Assembly: GCA_022563455.1 (NCBI GenBank)
Contig: JADFNI010000023.1
Location: forward strand, 1 to 17,718
Length of the DNA: 17,718 nucleotides
Reading direction: 5' to 3'
Source: Nanobdellota archaeon
Lineage (GTDB): Archaea > Nanobdellota > Nanobdellia > Pacearchaeales > GW2011-AR1
Shown here one piece after another: positions 14,302-17,718 of the stretch (positions are counted from its first letter, which is position 1; each line of letters starts with the position of its first letter). Both the position numbers and the translations under genes were made by a program. The notes under the pieces are model-generated. The model worked only from the letters and a program-made list of their open reading frames with translations, did not search any database and was not told the origin of the DNA.

Positions 14302-15252
14302 TTAAACTGTAGCGTTTGCAACTCGCCCATCTAGGATCCTGTTTAATCCGTCAATTCTTCTTGCAGAAAGATTATCTGTTCTTAAATCTCTAACTCTAGC
14401 TTCATCAATTTTTGAATATGCATTCTCTTCAAAACTTGCGCTAAGAGAATTAAATCTATCTATCTTTTCTTGTATCAAAGTTTTTTCTTCCTCAGTTAAA
14501 TTTGCGCTGTTAAATCTCTCTTGAAGTCTGGCTATGTCTCTATCTCTAAGACCTGAGAACCTTTCAATTCTAATCTCAGTTCTTTCTATTCTTTTTAGTC
14601 GGGATTCAGTGATACCTTCTTTGTCTTCAATCTCTTCAATTATGTCTTCAATCTCCTCATCAGACTTCTCTGCAAGCCTCTTGTGAGTATTCCTTGCTCT
14701 TTCAAACCTGTTAAGAACTCTTTCTTCCCTAGCATCCATTCTTTTTACAAGAGAATCATATCTCTCATTTACTCTATTAATTTTTTCTTCTGTTGCATTT
14801 TGGTTTTCTAGTCTTTCTAATCTTCTTGCATGAATAGCGCTTGCCTTTTCTCTATGCTCTTCAAACCTTTCTTGAATTCTAGCCATTCTTCCAATATCCT
14901 CTTCAGATTCTTCTTCTGAATCAGATCCTGCATTCTCTATTTTTTCGAGTGCTATTTCAGCTTTTTCTACAAAGGATTCGTACCTTTGTCTAGCTTTAGC
15001 GGCTTTTTCTGGATTTTCGTCTTCTAAGGCTTCAGCCTCTGCAAGTCTTTTCTCAGCGAACTCTAATGCTCTTTTGATTTTCTTTTCTGAATTAAACGTA
15101 AAAGAAAGTCTAATTTTGTCAATTGAATTGCCAATAGCACTTGTTTCATCTTCATCTGGAATAATTTCTGAATCGTCCGCTAATACAACGCTAAACGAAA
15201 ACATTACCAAAAGTAATGAAGCAAATAAGCTATATTTTTTATTGATTGCCAT
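14302..15252 (-). CDS. secreted coiled-coil protein with DUF5667-like segment
   Basis: This 316-residue protein begins with a signal peptide (KK, then a hydrophobic stretch about 8-24, cleavage probably near VVLADD). The rest is almost entirely charged alpha-helix rich in Glu, Arg, Lys and Ala, with long coiled-coil potential. Residues about 47-76 (LSFTFNSEKKIKRAL followed by EFAEKRLAEAEAL) match the DUF5667 pattern found in exported bacterial and archaeal proteins. An acidic serine-rich linker (about 108-119) divides the helices. There are no catalytic motifs. A structural or cell-envelope role is inferred from export and composition. The ATG start is supported by a TATA-like box 25 nt upstream. 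Confidence 0.85.
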   Translation of the reverse strand: MAINKKYSLFASLLLVMFSFSVVLADDSEIIPDEDETSAIGNSIDKIRLSFTFNSEKKIKRALEFAEKRLAEAEALEDENPEKAAKARQRYESFVEKAEIALEKIENAGSDSEEESEEDIGRMARIQERFEEHREKASAIHARRLERLENQNATEEKINRVNERYDSLVKRMDAREERVLNRFERARNTHKRLAEKSDEEIEDIIEEIEDKEGITESRLKRIERTEIRIERFSGLRDRDIARLQERFNSANLTEEEKTLIQEKIDRFNSLSASFEENAYSKIDEARVRDLRTDNLSARRIDGLNRILDGRVANATV

Positions 15253-15270
15253 TGTTAATTGGTGCTTTTT

Positions 15271-15283
15271 ATCTATATAAATC
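15271..15283 (-). promoter_or_regulatory. TATA-like box of the coiled-coil gene
   Basis: On the minus strand this reads GATTTATATAGAT, centred 25 nt upstream of the ATG at 15252, in the 39-nt gap after the phosphoglycerate-mutase-like gene. Confidence 0.55.
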
Positions 15284-15291
15284 TATTCTCT

Positions 15292-16026
15292 TTAGATGAT
15301 GTAAGTGTAGACTTTATCATAAGGAATAAACCATGAAACTGTTTCTTCTTTGCTTGCACCTTCTATTATTCTTCTAAAAAGTCTAATAGAATTTCCATGT
15401 GCGGATATTGCAACATTGACTGAATTTTTTTTCATGAAAATCTTTAAATCTTTAATAAAATCTTTAACTCTAATTTCAACATCTGCAAAAGATTCTCCTC
15501 CAGGGGGCCTTACATTAAAGCCTCTATGAATTGCCTCATACTCTTCTTTTCCTAAAAAATTTTTCATTCTTTTTTGATACGCTGGTTCTAAATCTGCCAT
15601 AAAATCTCCGTGAACTTTTAAATCATAAAGTTGCATTCCAACCATATCTATAAAGTCGTCGTGCTTCATTCCTTGAAGTTCTCCATAATTTCTTTCTATC
15701 ATTCTGTCATCTTCAAAAATGACTTTACATTCAGGGTGATATTTTAAAACTGGTCTAAGTGTATTTTTAGATCGAGATAGCCTTGTACGAATTGCAACTT
15801 GGAAAGTCTTATCTTTTAATTTTAGGGCAATTGTTTTAGCATTTTTTTTCCCTTTACGTGTGAGTTTTGAGTCATAAATTCCTGTGAATTTATGGTCTCT
15901 GTTGTATTTTGATATTCCATGACGGAAGAGATAGATTTTTAGACCTAATTTTTTTGATTTTAGAGATTTGGTTTTTGCCCTTGGTTTTTTTGAAGAAACC
16001 TTATGGCTAGTCACTTTCTTTTTCAT
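15292..16026 (-). CDS. gpmA: 2,3-bisphosphoglycerate-dependent phosphoglycerate mutase-like histidine phosphatase
   Basis: A histidine-phosphatase-superfamily protein of 244 residues. The catalytic RHG motif is at 35-37 (His36 becomes phosphorylated), and the KFTGIYDSKLTRKG segment (46-59) matches the dPGM pattern 'rFTGW.D..L...G'. ERNYGELQG (111-119) matches the dPGM ERxYGxLqG motif, PPGGES (174-179) is typical of the mutases, and AHGNSIR (209-215) holds the second catalytic His210. The likely reaction is interconversion of 3- and 2-phosphoglycerate in glycolysis/gluconeogenesis; a general phosphatase is the alternative. The first 28 residues are a Lys/Arg-rich extension not usual for dPGM, perhaps a nucleic-acid-binding or disordered tail. 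The next Met is at about residue 109, so the extension cannot be a start error. A TATA-like box lies 26 nt upstream. Confidence 0.88.
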   Translation of the reverse strand: MKKKVTSHKVSSKKPRAKTKSLKSKKLGLKIYLFRHGISKYNRDHKFTGIYDSKLTRKGKKNAKTIALKLKDKTFQVAIRTRLSRSKNTLRPVLKYHPECKVIFEDDRMIERNYGELQGMKHDDFIDMVGMQLYDLKVHGDFMADLEPAYQKRMKNFLGKEEYEAIHRGFNVRPPGGESFADVEIRVKDFIKDLKIFMKKNSVNVAISAHGNSIRLFRRIIEGASKEETVSWFIPYDKVYTYII

Positions 16027-16045
16027 GTTTTTTCAAGGAGAAATT

Positions 16046-16057
16046 TGTTTATAATGG
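16046..16057 (-). promoter_or_regulatory. TATA-like box of the phosphoglycerate-mutase-like gene
   Basis: On the minus strand this reads CATTATAAACAA, centred 26 nt upstream of the ATG at 16026. Its TTTATAA core is nearly symmetrical, so it could in principle also face the hairpin at 16076-16108 on the plus strand. Confidence 0.5.
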
Positions 16058-16075
16058 TTTGCTAGAGATAAAAGA

Positions 16076-16108
16076 CCTGGAAAGCCACTATTTAGAATGG
16101 TTTTTAGG
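16076..16108 (+). other. imperfect intergenic hairpin (possible small RNA or terminator)
   Basis: 16076-16087 (CCTGGAAAGCCA) pairs with 16098-16108 (TGGTTTTTAGG) as 11 pairs with one bulged G and a 10-nt loop. Two of the pairs are G-U when read as plus-strand RNA; on the minus strand they become A-C mismatches, so folding favours a plus-strand transcript. The function is unknown. It sits in the 242-base gap between the phosphoglycerate-mutase-like gene and the ASCH operon, whose remaining bases show no tRNA or clear gene. Confidence 0.3.
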
Positions 16109-16135
16109 TAAGATCCTCTTTCTCCGAGTCATTAC

Positions 16136-16204
16136 ATGAATATGGTAGGATTTCTATATATTCTTACAGGATTCACTCTTCAAATAATAGGCAATCTTTT
16201 ATAA
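16136..16204 (+). CDS. possible 22-residue hydrophobic peptide
   Basis: ATG at 16136 opens a 22-codon frame ending with TAA, encoding a strongly hydrophobic sequence (MNMVGFLYILTG and so on, one potential membrane span). It is the only small frame of note in the intergenic gap and lies downstream of the plus-strand hairpin. There is no good TATA-like box at -26 of its ATG and such short frames arise by chance, so it is only a candidate. Confidence 0.15.
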   Translation: MNMVGFLYILTGFTLQIIGNLL

Positions 16205-16268
16205 TCTAAATCGGCTTACACTTACCTAGTTAAAAATTTTAAATTGATATCAAAAAGTAATCTTGAAG

Positions 16269-16652
16269 TTAAGCAGCAATGGCGCCCATGGTTGAATGAT
16301 TAAGATTACCATCGATAAGTTCAATCTCAATCCCTAAAATGCCATTCTTTTTTTCTTTTTCTGGAGTATATCTTGAGTATATCTTAATAAGATAATCTTC
16401 AAACTTAGTGAATCTAGAAGTCATTTCGCTTAGTTCATGTTTCTCAAGTAGATCACTAAATGAATCCTCTCTCAAGAGTGATTTAACTCTAACTCTAACT
16501 CTCTCTAGAGGGCTACGAAGATTGATGAAATCTATTTCGTCTCCAATGCTAATCCCCTGCCTTTTATGATCATATAATCTTATTTCTATATGTTTTCTAT
16601 CTAGAACAATATCTTCAAAATCTTCAGTAGTTAGTTTCATCTCATAGATCAT
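16269..16652 (-). CDS. ASCH-domain protein (PUA-like fold), second in operon
   Basis: A 127-residue protein whose N-terminal half has the ASCH pattern: DRKHIEIRLYDHKRQ (18-32) corresponds to 'G.K..ElRl.D.KR', followed by GDEIDFIN (37-44) and the hydrophobic strand near VRVRVKSLL. GILGIEIELI (about 104-113) matches the last strand of the fold. ASCH domains are PUA-related and are predicted to bind RNA or modified nucleosides; one branch (YqfB) hydrolyses N4-acetylcytidine. This one cannot be assigned to a reaction. The gene starts 2 nt after the preceding ASCH gene, so the two are certainly co-transcribed. The C-terminal tail (about 114-127) is outside the domain. Confidence 0.8.
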   Translation of the reverse strand: MIYEMKLTTEDFEDIVLDRKHIEIRLYDHKRQGISIGDEIDFINLRSPLERVRVRVKSLLREDSFSDLLEKHELSEMTSRFTKFEDYLIKIYSRYTPEKEKKNGILGIEIELIDGNLNHSTMGAIAA

Positions 16653-16654
16653 AG

Positions 16655-17086
16655 TTATTTAACTCCTGCAAGATATTTTCTAAAATCACCATATTTTTCA
16701 TTTTCTAAGCTAAGAAATGACATTGGAGGTGTAAACTTCCTCAGTAAAGATCTTATTTCATCTAAACTAACGCTTCTTTTAAATCTTTCCACATGTATCA
16801 CTGGCAATGCATATCCATTAGGACTGTCTCCAAAATACTTCCTTAAAGTCTTTTCAGTGTCAAATGAATTTGGACCTAATAGGCTGCACATAGAATCTAT
16901 ACTTCCTTCTATAGGTGGACTACAAATAATAGCTCCTGTTATTGCCTTAACAGGAGAAGTCTCGTAAAGGAATATTCTTGCTTCCCCCACATACTTTGGA
17001 AATCTCTTTCTAAACTCATGTTTCTTACTACCCACATATAATGCGTTTGCTGAATTTTTATTTATTGAGAGTATATATTTAATCAT
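16655..17086 (-). CDS. ASCH/PUA-like domain protein, first in operon
   Basis: A 143-residue protein beginning with the ASCH-like pattern YILSINKNSANALYVGSKKHEF, where residues 19-27 (GSKKHEFRK) match 'G.K..ElRkr' and FLYETSPVKAITGAI (39-53) matches the 'iYaTsP..ai.G' strand that follows. It differs clearly in sequence and length from the neighbouring ASCH protein, so the pair is not a recent duplication. Residues about 78-143 are less recognisable (RKYFG, PVIHVERFKR, the latter again a typical ASCH/EVE-type strand). Only 5 nt separate it from the aminoacyl-tRNA-synthetase-like gene upstream, so the three genes form an operon. A role in RNA or modified nucleotide handling is inferred from the family. 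Confidence 0.75.
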   Translation of the reverse strand: MIKYILSINKNSANALYVGSKKHEFRKRFPKYVGEARIFLYETSPVKAITGAIICSPPIEGSIDSMCSLLGPNSFDTEKTLRKYFGDSPNGYALPVIHVERFKRSVSLDEIRSLLRKFTPPMSFLSLENEKYGDFRKYLAGVK

Positions 17087-17091
17087 TTTTC

Positions 17092-17718
17092 TTATTTTTT
17101 GAATAATTCTATTAAATATTCTAATGAATAATTCCTATATAACTTTTTAGGATCTTCGACCCATGTAGCAACATGATCTGCTAACTTTCTAATGCCTTCT
17201 TCTCCGAATGTTCTTTCGAAATCTGCGAGAGAAACAAATCCTGCTGGAAATGAATCATAGGAATCAGCTTCTAAATAGAGCGACTTTGAAAATTTTGCCC
17301 CTGACCAATCTTCTATCAATGGAGTATAGATTCTATCAGGGCGCTTCTGAGGACCATAACCGAGCATTTCAAGAGCAGTAGAAACCAACACTGAAGAATG
17401 TATCCAATCTCCCCCCTTCACAACTATGGGCAAAAAACCTTCGCTTATAGAATCTTTTGAGATTGTAGCTTCTTTCATTACGTTTCTTACTAAGGTATTT
17501 GAGTCTACGTATTCTGAATTGTCTGGAGTTATTATTGTTCTATACTCTCCATGTTCAAAGCAGGTACTGTTAAAAACTCCAATTTGGGGAGTTATATTCC
17601 CTACAGCCTCTAATTTAACTGCGTGTTTGTCAGAATAATTACAGTCCCCACATGGAAATCTAACTCTAAGTCTATTATCTGAAGGATTTAAAATAGGTGT
17701 AAATTCTTCTTCTCGCGA
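17092..17718 (-). CDS. class I aminoacyl-tRNA synthetase-like protein, C-terminal 208 residues (5' end outside window)
   Basis: The frame is open from the right edge to the stop at 17092. The internal ATG at 17478 is not the start, because the 80 codons before it contain conserved-looking sequence, including a zinc-ribbon-like set CGDC (23-26 of the visible part) and CFEH (53-56). Residues 142-146 are KFSKS, preceded by SGA, like the KMSKS loop of class I synthetases. Upstream, GGDWIHSS (about 102-109) and RPDRIYTPLIEDWSG (126-140) resemble the '(G)GkDH...P..Y..i...g.KMSsS' arrangement of class I lysyl-tRNA synthetase. Only about 62 residues follow the KMSKS-like loop, so no anticodon-binding domain is present. 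The HIGH motif, if any, lies outside the window. It may be a synthetase paralogue acting on a non-tRNA or modified-tRNA substrate. It heads an operon with two ASCH genes. Confidence 0.6.
   Translation of the reverse strand, partial: SREEEFTPILNPSDNRLRVRFPCGDCNYSDKHAVKLEAVGNITPQIGVFNSTCFEHGEYRTIITPDNSEYVDSNTLVRNVMKEATISKDSISEGFLPIVVKGGDWIHSSVLVSTALEMLGYGPQKRPDRIYTPLIEDWSGAKFSKSLYLEADSYDSFPAGFVSLADFERTFGEEGIRKLADHVATWVEDPKKLYRNYSLEYLIELFKK

Noticed and set aside
17092..17478. A stand-alone 128-residue gene starting at ATG 17478
   Set aside because: The same frame is open without a stop to the window edge, and the 80 upstream codons contain a CxxC...CxxH pattern that fits the synthetase-like protein, so 17478 is an internal methionine.

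Overview
The window looks like chromosomal DNA from an AT-rich archaeon, most likely a small-genome lineage of the DPANN type (Pacearchaeota/Woesearchaeota-like). Three things support this. Nearly every start codon has an A/T-rich TATA-like box centred about 25-28 nt upstream and no Shine-Dalgarno sequence, which is the pattern of leaderless archaeal transcripts. The single clear tRNA, tRNA-Glu(UUC), has no encoded CCA and an archaeal-like body. Genes are short and tightly packed. The lineage is inferred; no marker gene in the window fixes it.

Left edge (1-1373): the N-terminal 253 residues of an EgtD-like SAM methyltransferase (minus strand, running off the edge) are followed by about 600 bases without a protein gene. 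This stretch holds tRNA-Glu, an upstream tRNA-Glu-like element with its own TATA box and two hairpin-bearing insertions, and downstream 47-nt direct repeats that copy the tRNA 3' end plus its flank.

DNA repair block (1374-12664): a bacterial-type nucleotide excision repair set, uvrA, uvrC and uvrB, all on the plus strand. uvrA is separated from uvrC-uvrB by a small rhodanese and an orphan gene on the minus strand. After uvrB come a Cas4-like nuclease/DUF2779 protein and a CYTH-domain protein. Facing them is an unusual SF1 helicase in which a UvrD-type motor is flanked by an N-terminal RQC-like winged helix and a C-terminal HRDC domain, both accessory domains typical of RecQ. UvrABC lesion incision, a UvrD-like motor and a Cas4-like nuclease would fit a DNA repair island, but joint action is inferred from adjacency.

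Cell-surface and metabolic block (12685-16026, all minus strand): a membrane-anchored or secreted matrixin-like metalloprotease with a CARDB domain, a glyoxalase-II-like metallo-beta-lactamase-fold hydrolase, a secreted coiled-coil DUF5667-like protein and a phosphoglycerate-mutase-like histidine phosphatase. Each has its own leaderless-type promoter.

Right edge (16269-17718, minus strand): a compact three-gene operon with 2-5 nt spacers encodes a class I aminoacyl-tRNA-synthetase-like protein (5' end outside the window; zinc-ribbon-like Cys/His set, KMSKS-like loop, no anticodon domain after it) and two different ASCH-domain proteins. This is the best candidate in the window for an undescribed RNA- or nucleotide-related system.
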